From assembly GCA_019314375.1 (NCBI GenBank), contig JAFCZJ010000007.1, positions 1 through 63,858 on the forward strand: a DNA stretch of 63,858 bases, in the 5' to 3' direction. Under the pieces are notes generated by a model that did no database searches, was not told the DNA's origin, and saw only the letters and a list, made by a program, of their open reading frames with translations. This stretch comes from Deltaproteobacteria bacterium (lineage in GTDB: Bacteria > Myxococcota > B64-G9). A program made the position numbers and the translations under genes. Positions 54,304 through 63,064 of this stretch are shown one piece after another. Within the stretch, counting starts at the first letter, position 1. Every line of letters begins with the position of its first letter.

Positions 54304-55917
54304 ATGATGCCCAAGCGTACCCGCTCCGCGCTGCCGCTGTTTCTGGTTCTGCTTCTAATGGGGTTGTTGGTCTGTCCCCTGGCTTTCGCCCAGGGCGAAA
54401 CGGGTCCGACAGAGCCCTGCAAAGAACGCTATCACGAAGAGACCAGTTTCTTGGTCAATCCGGATGAGGCGGTGCTCATCGCAGCCGGCATCGGCTGGAG
54501 TCGAAAAAACAAGCATCGCCTGCTGTGGGATGAACGCTATGCAGCGACGGCCCGTCAATGGAGCGGCTACCTTGTGGAATCGGGCGATCCCAAGAATAAG
54601 AGCCTGCCCATGAATCGACTGCGCTTCGAACTCGCCTTGCGCGGCGTGACCGACGGCGCGGTCATCCCCTTTTCCGCTATAGGGCCGGGCGAACGAGTGC
54701 CCGTCGGCATGATGAAGTTTCTGGATCGCAACGCCATCTCGGGCCGATTCACCCACTTCGCCGTGGGCGCGACCCGAACCCCCGATCAGAAACGCATGGT
54801 GACGACCTTGCTGTTGGGCCGGCGACCGGTCCTCATCGATCCCTTGCCGGTCTGTCCTTCGCCCGGATCTCGGATCAAGCTACGAGCCCGCATCCTGCGC
54901 GGCTATACCCACCCTCGCTGGTTGATGACCACGCCCAAGGGCCATGTCACCCAGGGCATCCTGCTCTACGAAGAAGGCGCCTGGTCCAGCGAGATACCTT
55001 TGGATGGCGGCGCCGGCGAATACACAACCGAACTGGTGGTCAATGGTCCACGTGGACCCGAAGTGGCGGCCTTGTTCCCACTGTATGTTGGGGTCCCCAA
55101 GGCGAATCTGCCCAAGGTAAAATTGCGCCCCGCCCCTGGCCGCTATCGTTCGCCCCAGGACGCGGAAAAAGCGATCCTGCGCATGGTCAACGAGGCGCGC
55201 GGCAGGCTTTCCTTGCCGCCACTTACCCTGAGTGAAAACCTGAGCAAGCTTGCGCGATCTCACGCAGACGAACTGTTATTCAAACGTCATGCCGAGCACA
55301 GATCCCAACAAACCGGCAGTCTGGTGGACCGGTTGCGCAATGCTGGCGTCGTCTTCCAGCGAGCCCTGGAAAACGTGGCCCTGGTCCCCAGCCCGGAGGC
55401 CGCACATGAGCGTCTGATGGGCAGCCCGGGCCACCGTCTGAACCTAATCGATCCCCATGTAAGCAAAATCGGCATCGGTGTAGCCATGGAGCGCAGCAGC
55501 ACTGAGGACATCCTGGCTGTCTGCCAGGTATTCGTCGAGCCCCCTGTGTCGGCCAAGGATGATGCCTCCATTCGGGATCTGCATCGGGCCATCAATGCAC
55601 GCCGGCTCAAACGAGGCCGCTTCGCCCTCGGGCTGGATCCCGCATTATGCGCAGCCGCGCAACGATCGGCCCGACGGCTCTCCTCGATGGGGCGCAAAGC
55701 CGATCCGCAACAGGAAGGTGAAGCCTTGCTGGAAGAAATCACCGATCTCGGTGCCTCGGAAGTCGAATTGCGATATTTTCACACAGCCAACGTCAACCAA
55801 ATCCTGGCGTCGCCCGAAATTTACGACGAAAACATAAATCGCCTGGGGATTGGCACGGCAACCGACCAGGGCGGTTCCGGACTGCAGTGGTTGGCGGTCG
55901 TCTTCGCTGCACGCTGA
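54304..55917 (+). CDS. Secreted CAP/SCP-domain protein with three CAP-like units
   Basis: 537 residues. The signal peptide (LPLFLVLLLMGLLVCPLAFAQ) is followed by an N-terminal CAP-like unit (about 45-180: ARQWSGYLVE; ISGRFTHFAVGATRTPDQKR) and a small beta domain. A canonical CAP domain comes next (about 285-400: ILRMVNEARGRLSLPPLTL, LARSHADELLFKRHAEH, ALENVALV, MGSPGHRLNLIDP), then a third degenerate unit (about 415-535: LHRAINARRLKRGRFALGLDP). CAP proteins bind lipids or act as proteases or toxins; the function here is open. It starts nine bases after the HAD gene, so is probably co-expressed. Confidence 0.88.
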   Translation: MMPKRTRSALPLFLVLLLMGLLVCPLAFAQGETGPTEPCKERYHEETSFLVNPDEAVLIAAGIGWSRKNKHRLLWDERYAATARQWSGYLVESGDPKNKSLPMNRLRFELALRGVTDGAVIPFSAIGPGERVPVGMMKFLDRNAISGRFTHFAVGATRTPDQKRMVTTLLLGRRPVLIDPLPVCPSPGSRIKLRARILRGYTHPRWLMTTPKGHVTQGILLYEEGAWSSEIPLDGGAGEYTTELVVNGPRGPEVAALFPLYVGVPKANLPKVKLRPAPGRYRSPQDAEKAILRMVNEARGRLSLPPLTLSENLSKLARSHADELLFKRHAEHRSQQTGSLVDRLRNAGVVFQRALENVALVPSPEAAHERLMGSPGHRLNLIDPHVSKIGIGVAMERSSTEDILAVCQVFVEPPVSAKDDASIRDLHRAINARRLKRGRFALGLDPALCAAAQRSARRLSSMGRKADPQQEGEALLEEITDLGASEVELRYFHTANVNQILASPEIYDENINRLGIGTATDQGGSGLQWLAVVFAAR

Positions 55918-55942
55918 CGCCCTGTCGCTCAGAGGACCACCC

Positions 55943-58900
55943 ATGAGCATGCACCACCCCCGCCTGGTAGCCTACCAGCGCATCATCCGCTCGCTGTCGC
56001 GCAGCCGCAACGTCTGGCTCGACTTTTTGAGCCGGTTGCCGCTGACTTTGGGCGAATCGGATGCAGATCGGGTGGTGCCGCTAAGTTTCAGTGACACGAT
56101 TCAAGCCGTTTTCAACGATGCAGTGGACGGCTTGGCCGATCTCATTCGCCGACGTCATGACCCAGCCTACAACAACGAGAAACAGTCCGCCCTGCTGACC
56201 GATGAGCGCATGCGGGTGCCCCTGTGGCCCAAGCGTTTCTGCCCACGCTCTTTGGGCGAAGACAGCCCCCTGATGGCCATCGTGCGCCTATCCTTGCTCC
56301 AGAGCCCGGACCTGGATGGCGGCCTTCTGGAGAGCTGGTTGTCACGCAAGGGTGGCGGTCGATTGCTATACGAAACAGTCTTGGGCCTGATGGTCAAATC
56401 CTTCCGTGCGGCCAGAGCCCACCCCAACTTCTCAGGCGTGGCGCTCATGACACATTTGGCCGTGCTCAACGAGGCGCAGAACGCGAAAGAGCGCATCAAG
56501 CAAATCGAGGGGCCCGCTTTGGCCTGGGGTCGTTTTGAGCGCGCCATGGGCATGGCATTGCATGCCTTGCTACGTCAAGCCTCAGAGGCTGCCCTGGCCA
56601 AAGCCGGCGCTTCACGCAGCGATCCAGCCGAGCAGGTGGATCAAAGCATCATGATTGCCAGCGTCAGCCCTCTGCCCTTCTTTTCCGTCAAGGACAAAGA
56701 ACTCGATGCGGATCTGAACCCCTATAGTCTGTCCACCGACCTGGATCAACTGCTCATGCCGGCCTATCAGGCGGCCTTGGAGCACAGCAACGAACCGGGT
56801 GACCTCTTAGAATCATTGCAGCGTGCAGTCATGGTCGACTCACCCTTGCGCGGTGTGGTTTTATCCCACGCTCAGGTGGAACACTTCCGACGCTTGACCT
56901 TAGACCACCTCATGGCCGGCGAAGATCAGGCCTTTGAGTCGGATCGCATGCTGGCCATGGTCTATTCCAGCAACCAGGCTCTTCTCGAGCTCCTGACCAA
57001 CAACTACACCATGACCGTCATCGCCTCGGACCTGCAAAAACGGGCCGCCGATCCGCGCCGCATGCCCTGTGCACATGCCGCCAACCAGCGCCTGTTGGAG
57101 GGCATCATGTTGTTTCGAGATCGGGAGGCCAACCCAGGGCCGGCCGAACAGCGCGAGGCCACGGCCGTGCAAGAGCTACTGGAGCGCTTCCTGTTGCATC
57201 GCATGGACGAATTCGCATCCGGCCATGTGAATCGGGCTCGACAACGCTTGGTGGATCGACGCGGTGCCATGGATATCTCGAGCTTGAATCGTGAATATGA
57301 AGCGGGACGACTCTACCGCATTGCCATGGATGAACAGCCCCTGCTACGGACCCGAATCGTACAGAATGAGGCCCAACTCTTTGTGGACTTAAAGGGCTAT
57401 ACGCGACGCACCGCCCAAGCCAAAGAGCTGGTTATGGCCGAATTCATGAAAAATGAATTCTATGAGCCCATCCTGTCAGCCGCCAAGCGATACTACGGCG
57501 GTGCCACCCTGGTCAGCTCCGAGGAGAACATCCAGCTGGTCAATTTGCTGGGCGATGCAGTAGCCTTTTCGGGCAACGTGGTTAGTCTGATGGGCCTGGC
57601 GCGGGACATCCAGCATGTCTTCCGCAATTACCAACGCAAACTGCAGGAATTCTCCCCCGAGGATGACCAAGACGCCCTGCAACAGGTCCGCACCCGCATT
57701 GCAGCAGAACGACAGCAGATCAGCCAGCAAGTCGGCATGCTGCAAAAAGAACTCAAGGAAATCCAGCAACAGGTGTTTGCCCGTAGCGCCCTGGATGACA
57801 AGGCCAAGGTGGATCTGTTACAGCAAGAATACACACAACGCTTCGAGCGTCTTCAAGCTGACTACAAATCCCTTCAGGCACAACGCCAACAAGCCACCGA
57901 CGAAGCCCTCCAAATCCAATTCACGGCCCGGATGGACGCGGTAAAGAACAGCCACGACCGACTCAAACAAGTGAGACAGAAGGTACTCGTTGAACTTAAA
58001 GAACGAACCGGCGATGCGATGAGCAGGCACCTGAGCGACCTGCTGGGCCGCCGTCTCCTGGAACAAATACGCGCCACCGAAGACATGATTCGGGCCCTGC
58101 GAGAGAAAGACAACCACCTCCTGGATGCCATGGAGGAAGAAGAGCGCCGGCGCATGGGCTACGGACTGGAAGCTGGTCTTTTCATCAGCCACGGTGCCGC
58201 GGCTGAAGTCATCGAGCTGGATGACGACGTCTGGGGCATGCTTCGGGTGGCCATCAGCGAGCACATCAACGAAGCGGCTCGGGGCACGGCCCGCAACGGT
58301 GCCGTCAAAATGCGCCTGGACGAAGCGCTGAGTCAGGCCAGACAGAAATCATCAAGACCCGGGCTGGTCTATCCCTTCCGAGTCTTCGTGGCGCAGACCG
58401 GCGAATTCGGCCTGGATGACAGCCTGCAGGCCTTGTATCGCAAGGCGGTGGCAGAAAAAGACGAGCAGGAGCTGGAGGGTTTTCTTGAAAAACTTGCCGA
58501 ATCCACCCGCGAACGTTTTCGGGAAGTCAGCCGGCAGCAAGATTCGACACGGGCCCCCTCCTGCGACATCTACAACCTCGGCGAAGCCCTCAGCGCGAAA
58601 ACGCTGGACGCATACCTTGACAAGACACGCGCCACCCATTTCTTCTTCCAGGTGCAAGTACAGCGCGAAGAGCTTCACCCCGAATTCTCCCAGCTTTTCT
58701 TCATACCGGATAAGGGGATCCATTTAATCGTGGGCCGAGACATGCGTGAAGGCCAGGGCGACGCCGAAATCTTTCGCTATGTGGGCCAAGTGCTCTTTCG
58801 AGGTTTCGAAATCAGTCGCCCCACCCCTATCTACGAAATGCTACGCCCCTCCAGCCCCTTTGTTCGCCTGCTGGATATGCACCACATGAAGGCATGGACC

Positions 58901-58954
58901 GAAGAAGCGCTCGAGAATCCCAGCTGCAAACTCGAGAGCCTCAGCATCGAATAA
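55943..58954 (+). CDS. 1003-residue protein with a split class III cyclase-like domain
   Basis: Long helical N-terminus (about 1-470). About 480: LFVDLKGYTRRTAQ aligns with the first cyclase strand (metal Asp), and about 534 LLGDAVAFSG with the second metal Asp region. After a roughly 180-residue coiled coil (560-735), GLEAGLFISHGAAAEV and ISEHINEAARGTAR align with the later cyclase part, keeping the Asn and Arg of VNxAAR. The adenine-selecting Lys/Asp positions are not conserved. So the cyclase fold seems interrupted by a coiled-coil insert; it may be catalytic, or a sensor. A receptor-type C-terminus follows. GAGG precedes the ATG. Confidence 0.7.
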   Translation: MSMHHPRLVAYQRIIRSLSRSRNVWLDFLSRLPLTLGESDADRVVPLSFSDTIQAVFNDAVDGLADLIRRRHDPAYNNEKQSALLTDERMRVPLWPKRFCPRSLGEDSPLMAIVRLSLLQSPDLDGGLLESWLSRKGGGRLLYETVLGLMVKSFRAARAHPNFSGVALMTHLAVLNEAQNAKERIKQIEGPALAWGRFERAMGMALHALLRQASEAALAKAGASRSDPAEQVDQSIMIASVSPLPFFSVKDKELDADLNPYSLSTDLDQLLMPAYQAALEHSNEPGDLLESLQRAVMVDSPLRGVVLSHAQVEHFRRLTLDHLMAGEDQAFESDRMLAMVYSSNQALLELLTNNYTMTVIASDLQKRAADPRRMPCAHAANQRLLEGIMLFRDREANPGPAEQREATAVQELLERFLLHRMDEFASGHVNRARQRLVDRRGAMDISSLNREYEAGRLYRIAMDEQPLLRTRIVQNEAQLFVDLKGYTRRTAQAKELVMAEFMKNEFYEPILSAAKRYYGGATLVSSEENIQLVNLLGDAVAFSGNVVSLMGLARDIQHVFRNYQRKLQEFSPEDDQDALQQVRTRIAAERQQISQQVGMLQKELKEIQQQVFARSALDDKAKVDLLQQEYTQRFERLQADYKSLQAQRQQATDEALQIQFTARMDAVKNSHDRLKQVRQKVLVELKERTGDAMSRHLSDLLGRRLLEQIRATEDMIRALREKDNHLLDAMEEEERRRMGYGLEAGLFISHGAAAEVIELDDDVWGMLRVAISEHINEAARGTARNGAVKMRLDEALSQARQKSSRPGLVYPFRVFVAQTGEFGLDDSLQALYRKAVAEKDEQELEGFLEKLAESTRERFREVSRQQDSTRAPSCDIYNLGEALSAKTLDAYLDKTRATHFFFQVQVQREELHPEFSQLFFIPDKGIHLIVGRDMREGQGDAEIFRYVGQVLFRGFEISRPTPIYEMLRPSSPFVRLLDMHHMKAWTEEALENPSCKLESLSIE

Positions 58955-58967
58955 AAATCGAAATTGT

Positions 58968-60128
58968 TCACCAACGATGGGATAAGCCCAAACTCAATCC
59001 GCCCTGTGTGGGTAGAATGCCGACCGTGGTGGTCGATTCCTTGACCTCCGGCGCAGCAGACCCTCCATCGAGCCATGACCAAAGAAAGAATCCAGCCGAG
59101 ACCACAGACACAGCGGCACCCGCGAGCATCAAGCCGTTGCCCCAGCGATTGGCGCGCTGCCCCTCGTCATACAGGGACTCGAGTTCCTCCTGGTCCTCTG
59201 TGGTGGGTCGAGAATCACTCAACTGGCGCTCAATGTCGTTGGCGTACCAGACCAACAGACCGCCCGCCGTGGCCGAAGCCAGGCCCAGTCCCAAACAAGT
59301 CCACCCCGTGATGCTCTGCCACTTGGAGTCGGGGGCCTCCTCGAACACCACCGGGGGCGGCGTCACGACCTTGGGCTTCGGCTTGGGCCTGCGTTTTTCA
59401 TAAAGCTGACCCAGCACAGTGGAGTTATTCAGGTCCACCTCCAGCCGAAAAACTCTGTTGTAACGAATCTCGATGAACTGGGACAAATCCCGGAACCCCT
59501 CCTTGGAAACCATGAGGATGTGCTTGCCGGGTATGAGCCCGCCCAGTGGCTTATCCAAAGGGGTGACGGCCACTTGCAGGCCGTCCAACATGATCCGAGC
59601 GCCCGCCTCCGAGATCTTCAGGTCCAAAGCGCCGACCCATCGCTCAGGCCGCAAGAGTTGCACCATCAACTCCTCGAGTACAAGCGACCGGTCCTTGGCT
59701 TTCAAGGGCACCTCGGCCGCAGCCCGCCTCAGTTCGACCCCTCGGATCCCGTCATAAACCCTGAGGTCCAAGCTCATGCTATCACCCAAGCCACCCACGG
59801 TTCCGGTGATCACATAAGGCACCCCCAATGCCTTGATCTGCTGCTCCACAGTACCCAGGCCGGCCTGGCCTGATCGCTTCAACCTGGCCTGCACCTTGGA
59901 CTCAGGCAGCCAAATGAAAGCGCCCACCTTGCCCAATACGCGCTTGAGTTGGTCCTTCAATGTGCGGATCTCCGCTTCGTCCACACCCACCGCGTTTAGC
60001 TTAAGCAAAGCCACCCGTGCCTTCAGCGTCACCTTGTTAATGGCTTTTGCCCGGGCCTGGGCTGGGACGAGAAGGCCAAACCCGGCCAAACACAAAAAAA
60101 AGAAAAAACGACGGGCAAAAATCAACAT
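58968..60128 (-). CDS. PEGA-domain membrane protein
   Basis: 386 residues. A signal/anchor (RRFFFFLCLAGFGLLVPAQA) is followed by a Ser/Thr-free periplasmic region with TolB-like segments (LLKLNAVGVDEAEIRTLKDQL; ALGVPYVITGTVGGLGD) and a PEGA-like domain (about 205-265: GARIMLDGLQVAVTPLDKP, IPGKHILMVSKEGF). A Pro/Lys-rich linker (RRPKPKPK) leads to two C-terminal membrane segments (WTCLGLGLASATAGGLLVWY; GLMLAGAAVSVVSAGFFLW). This architecture is common in myxobacterial regulators. It is divergent from trmL across a palindromic spacer. GAGGA precedes the ATG at 60128. Confidence 0.82.
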   Translation of the reverse strand: MLIFARRFFFFLCLAGFGLLVPAQARAKAINKVTLKARVALLKLNAVGVDEAEIRTLKDQLKRVLGKVGAFIWLPESKVQARLKRSGQAGLGTVEQQIKALGVPYVITGTVGGLGDSMSLDLRVYDGIRGVELRRAAAEVPLKAKDRSLVLEELMVQLLRPERWVGALDLKISEAGARIMLDGLQVAVTPLDKPLGGLIPGKHILMVSKEGFRDLSQFIEIRYNRVFRLEVDLNNSTVLGQLYEKRRPKPKPKVVTPPPVVFEEAPDSKWQSITGWTCLGLGLASATAGGLLVWYANDIERQLSDSRPTTEDQEELESLYDEGQRANRWGNGLMLAGAAVSVVSAGFFLWSWLDGGSAAPEVKESTTTVGILPTQGGLSLGLSHRW

Positions 60129-60164
60129 TCGGGGTCCTCTTCCGCGTGACTTGGATCGCGTTAG

Positions 60165-60201
60165 TGGCATTTACGAATCGTTTTTTGATTCGTTAGTGCC
60201 A
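60165..60201. promoter_or_regulatory. Large inverted repeat in the PEGA/trmL divergent spacer
   Basis: TGGCA (60165-60169), TTT, ACGAATC (60173-60179), loop GTTTTTT, GATTCGT (60187-60193), TAG, TGCCA (60197-60201). It is a two-step palindrome centred between the two divergent starts, typical of a dimeric repressor site; no known operator is recognised. Confidence 0.5.
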
Positions 60202-60278
60202 TGTTATGCTGCGGCTTATTGCGCAGTGATAAGGGCCATGCTACATCGAGAGATGAAAAAAAGGAAACCAAACTCAAT

Positions 60279-60770
60279 ATGAACGCCTCGTTCCCCACAC
60301 TCCACTTGGTTCTGGTTACACCGGAAATTCCAGCCAACACGGGCAACCTGGTGCGACTCTGCGCCGCTACCGGTGTGCACCTGCACTTGATTGAGCCCTT
60401 GGGATTTCGCCTCGACGATCGCATTTGCAAACGCGCGGGCCTGGATTACTGGAAAGACTGTCGCTTTGACGTCCACCTGACTTTTGAACATTTTGAGCAA
60501 GTCCAGCCCAAAGCGCGCTCATTCTTCCTGTCGACCAAGGCCGAGACCTCCATGTATCAAGTACAATTTCAACCCGGAGACGCGCTGGTCATGGGCCCCG
60601 AATCCAGCGGTTTGTCGGTCAAATTCTTGGCCCGCCATGATCAACACGGACGCACCCGCCGACTGCCCATGCCGGGCAAGGGTCGCAGTCTGAACCTTTC
60701 CAACGCCGCCTCCATCGCGGTCTACGAGGCCTTACGACAACTGGGCCAGTTGGAGGAGAAGCATGCCTGA
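60279..60770 (+). CDS. trmL: tRNA (cytidine/uridine-34) 2'-O-methyltransferase, SPOUT class
   Basis: 163 residues, the usual TrmL size. It methylates the wobble nucleotide 2'-O of tRNA-Leu using SAM. SPOUT marks are PEIPANTGNLVRLCAATG at the N-terminus, the trefoil knot ALVMGPESSGLS and the end RLPMPGKGRSLNLSNAASIAV, which forms the SAM site. It is soluble. The start at ATG 60279 has a weakly spaced AAGGA. It overlaps the pseudouridine synthase gene by eight bases, giving a small RNA-modification operon. Confidence 0.95.
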   Translation: MNASFPTLHLVLVTPEIPANTGNLVRLCAATGVHLHLIEPLGFRLDDRICKRAGLDYWKDCRFDVHLTFEHFEQVQPKARSFFLSTKAETSMYQVQFQPGDALVMGPESSGLSVKFLARHDQHGRTRRLPMPGKGRSLNLSNAASIAVYEALRQLGQLEEKHA

Positions 60771-61752
60771 ACTGAACGTGGACACAGATGGCGCGGGACA
60801 GCGTCTGGATCGCTTTTTACAAAAGATCATGCCCGGCATGCACCGGGGCCACCTCTTCAAAATGCTGCGGACCCGGAAGGTGCGAGTCAACGGCAAGCGA
60901 GCTCGCGGCGAACTTCGGCTGGCCAAGGGCGATCGGATCACCTTGCACATGGACCCGGCCCTCTTCGAGGAGGACACCCAGCGCAAGGCCCCTCAGGGTA
61001 ACCGCATAGACTTCGGGGTGGTCCACGAAGACAAGCATTTGCTGGTGGTCAACAAGCCCCCCATGCTGGCCGTACACCCTGGTGCGGGCCACGACTCAAA
61101 CTCACTCATCGACCAAATCCACACCTACCTGGAAGTCGACGACCGGCCCACCTCCTTCCGCCCATCCCTGGCGCATCGGCTGGACAAAGACACCTCGGGC
61201 TTGATCATGGTGGGCAAGGACGCCGAAACCCTCCGCCGCCTGAGCAAAATGTTCCAGGCCCGTGACCTCACCAAAAAGTACCTGGCTTTAGTGCCCGGGC
61301 GCTTCCGTCAGCGAAATGGCGTCTGGGAAATGGAAGTGGAACGCAAGGACGTGCCGGGATCCCGCAAAAGCAACAAGCCGCCCAGCCGCGGGCGCAAGGA
61401 CAAAACAGGAACCACGGCCTGGCGAGTAGGCGTAGAACGCCGCCTAAAAATTCCTGATTATAAAACCCTCCCCCTCACCCTATTGGTCTTAACCCTGCTC
61501 ACAGGCCGAACCCACCAAATCCGCTCACACCTACTCCAGGCCGGACACCCCATCGTAGGCGATCCCCGCTACGGCGATCGGGACCTCAACCGCCTGCTAA
61601 AACGTCACTTCGCCCTGAAGCGCCAGTTCCTCCACGCCTACCGCCTCAACCTGAAGCACCCCATCACAAACAAAGACCTAAAACTAAGCGCCCCCTACCC
61701 TGCCGATCTGCTTCCCCTGGTCCAGGCGATGCGGCTTGGGGTGCCAGCTTAG
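60763..61752 (+). CDS. RluA-family pseudouridine synthase
   Basis: 329 residues. The N-terminal S4 RNA-binding domain (about 15-65: RLDRFLQKIMPG, VRVNGKRARGELRLAKGD) is followed by the catalytic RluA/RsuA domain with LVVNKPPMLAVHPG, the catalytic Asp in AHRLDKDTSGLIMV, and LLTGRTHQIRSHLLQAGHPIVGDPRYG. RluD-like enzymes modify 23S rRNA helix 69. An unusual Lys/Arg-rich insert (SRKSNKPPSRGRKDKTG) sits between about residues 195 and 225. The eight-base overlap with trmL implies coupled translation. Confidence 0.93.
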   Translation: MPELNVDTDGAGQRLDRFLQKIMPGMHRGHLFKMLRTRKVRVNGKRARGELRLAKGDRITLHMDPALFEEDTQRKAPQGNRIDFGVVHEDKHLLVVNKPPMLAVHPGAGHDSNSLIDQIHTYLEVDDRPTSFRPSLAHRLDKDTSGLIMVGKDAETLRRLSKMFQARDLTKKYLALVPGRFRQRNGVWEMEVERKDVPGSRKSNKPPSRGRKDKTGTTAWRVGVERRLKIPDYKTLPLTLLVLTLLTGRTHQIRSHLLQAGHPIVGDPRYGDRDLNRLLKRHFALKRQFLHAYRLNLKHPITNKDLKLSAPYPADLLPLVQAMRLGVPA

Positions 61753-61910
61753 ATGCTCTAACACTGCGCATCTTGGCCGCACAGCATAAGAGGCCCTAAA
61801 AAAAAGGGCCTCTAACACTCAAACATCTCCCCACCCCAGTAGAGCATCTTATCCCGCATCCCAAAGGGATGCGGGGCTAGATGCGCCAAGGCCCGAAGGG
61901 GCTAGCATCA
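61751..61910. terminator. Cluster of hairpins between convergent rluA-family and fic genes
   Basis: Nested and adjacent inverted repeats: AGATGCTCTA (61751-61760)/TAGAGCATCT (61840-61849); AGAGGCCC (61789-61796)-TAAAAAAAA-GGGCCTCT (61806-61813); a perfect 10-bp stem CCCGCATCCC-AAA-GGGATGCGGG (61853-61875); and a GATGC/GCATC pair just before the fic stop. The A-tract hairpin gives a U run on the minus-strand transcript side. It probably serves as a bidirectional terminator. The repeated GATGC theme is reminiscent of REP-type elements, but no second copy is seen in the window. Confidence 0.7.
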
Positions 61911-62954
61911 CACCTTCTCATACCAACTACCCCTACCTTGACCACGCCTTGCCAAGTGCCCCGCGTTGACGAGCTGCTTGAGGTGTTCCTTGATTGTATT
62001 TCGGTTGGCCTGCGTGATGGTGGTCGCTTCCTTCACCGTGACCCGACCATGCTCGCGCACAATACCCAAAAGTTTTTCCGAAAGCGGCGCAAGCGGGGCC
62101 ATGAGTTTCTCTTGCTGTACTTTTCGCTCCAGCACTTCCTTCTGCCGGTGCAGGGCCCGCACGAAAAAAGTAAGCCAGTCGATGAGCTGAGACTCGTCTT
62201 TGTCCAAGGTGGCCTGGGCCCGGCGCAGGGTTCTGTAATACTCGTCCTTGTTCTCCTCAACGATTCTCTCAAGCGAACTATACGCCACATATTTGTAACC
62301 GGCCCGAAGCAACAGCAAGGTGCTCAGTGCTCGCGACAAGCGACCATTCCCATCCTGGAAGGGATGAATCGCCAAAAATCGCACCACAAAAACAGCGATG
62401 ATCAACAAGGGGTGATGCTCTCGTTTCTCAAGGGCCTCGTTGCTCCAGGCCAGCAAGGCCTCCATCAACCTGGGGGTATCAAAAGGTGTGGCGGTTTCGA
62501 ATATCACGCCGACGCTGCGACCTTCCGCGTCGAAGGCTTCCACGCTATTGGATAGCGTTTTGTATTCGCCACGATGCCGTTCATCTTTCCGCGAATATTT
62601 TAAAAGAATCCCGTGAAGCTGGCGGATGGTGTTTTCGGTAAGTGGAATGTTTGCATGGGACTCGAAGACCATTTCCATCAGATCGGCGTAACCCGCAACC
62701 TCCTCTTCGTCGCGGGAGCGAAAAGAACTCACGTCCAGCCCCGCAAGAAGCCGCTCAATTTCGTCATCGCTGAGTTTGACGCCCTCGATTCGAGTCGACG
62801 ATCCAACCGACTCGATCGTGGCGATACGCTTCAGTGCAGACAGGCGCTCCGGGGCCAGATTACCCAATGCCGCCCAGCGTCCCTTGAATTCATCGATTTC
62901 GCCAATGGTCTTAAGCAAATCGGGCGTAATCCGCATTTTCGACAATAAATCCAC
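61908..62954 (-). CDS. Fic-domain AMPylase-type protein with inhibitory helix and C-terminal winged HTH
   Basis: 348 residues. An N-terminal region with SSTRIEG (residues about 51-57), the class II inhibitory motif (S/T)xxxE(G/N), is followed by a Fic core with HPFQDGNGR (His about residue 195) that transfers AMP to a target hydroxyl. The C-terminus has a winged-helix region (about 290-340: VTVKEATTITQANRNTIKEHL, RGQGRGSW). It starts at GTG 62954 with GGAGG upstream. The fused HTH suggests autoregulation. Most such chromosomal proteins are self-inhibited or couple AMPylation to transcription control. The gene sits alone. Confidence 0.93.
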   Translation of the reverse strand: MDLLSKMRITPDLLKTIGEIDEFKGRWAALGNLAPERLSALKRIATIESVGSSTRIEGVKLSDDEIERLLAGLDVSSFRSRDEEEVAGYADLMEMVFESHANIPLTENTIRQLHGILLKYSRKDERHRGEYKTLSNSVEAFDAEGRSVGVIFETATPFDTPRLMEALLAWSNEALEKREHHPLLIIAVFVVRFLAIHPFQDGNGRLSRALSTLLLLRAGYKYVAYSSLERIVEENKDEYYRTLRRAQATLDKDESQLIDWLTFFVRALHRQKEVLERKVQQEKLMAPLAPLSEKLLGIVREHGRVTVKEATTITQANRNTIKEHLKQLVNAGHLARRGQGRGSWYEKV

Positions 62955-62977
62955 CTAAACCTCCATTGATTCACCCA

Positions 62978-63039
62978 TATTTATCCATTTAGACCTGTCC
63001 GTCAAGCTAATTGGATATAATTGGATAAATAAATGGATA
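62978..63039 (-). promoter_or_regulatory. Putative fic promoter with TGGATA iterons
   Basis: On the minus strand a -35-like TTGACG (63005-63000) and -10-like TAAATA (62983-62978) are 16 bases apart. Plus-strand TGGATA units at 63012-63017, 63022-63027 and 63034-63039 sit just upstream of the -35, and an inverted TATCCA (62982-62987) overlaps the -10. This is consistent with self-repression by the Fic protein's winged helix. Confidence 0.55.
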
Positions 63040-63064
63040 TTCCGGCCGGAGCCGCTTCCTCAAT

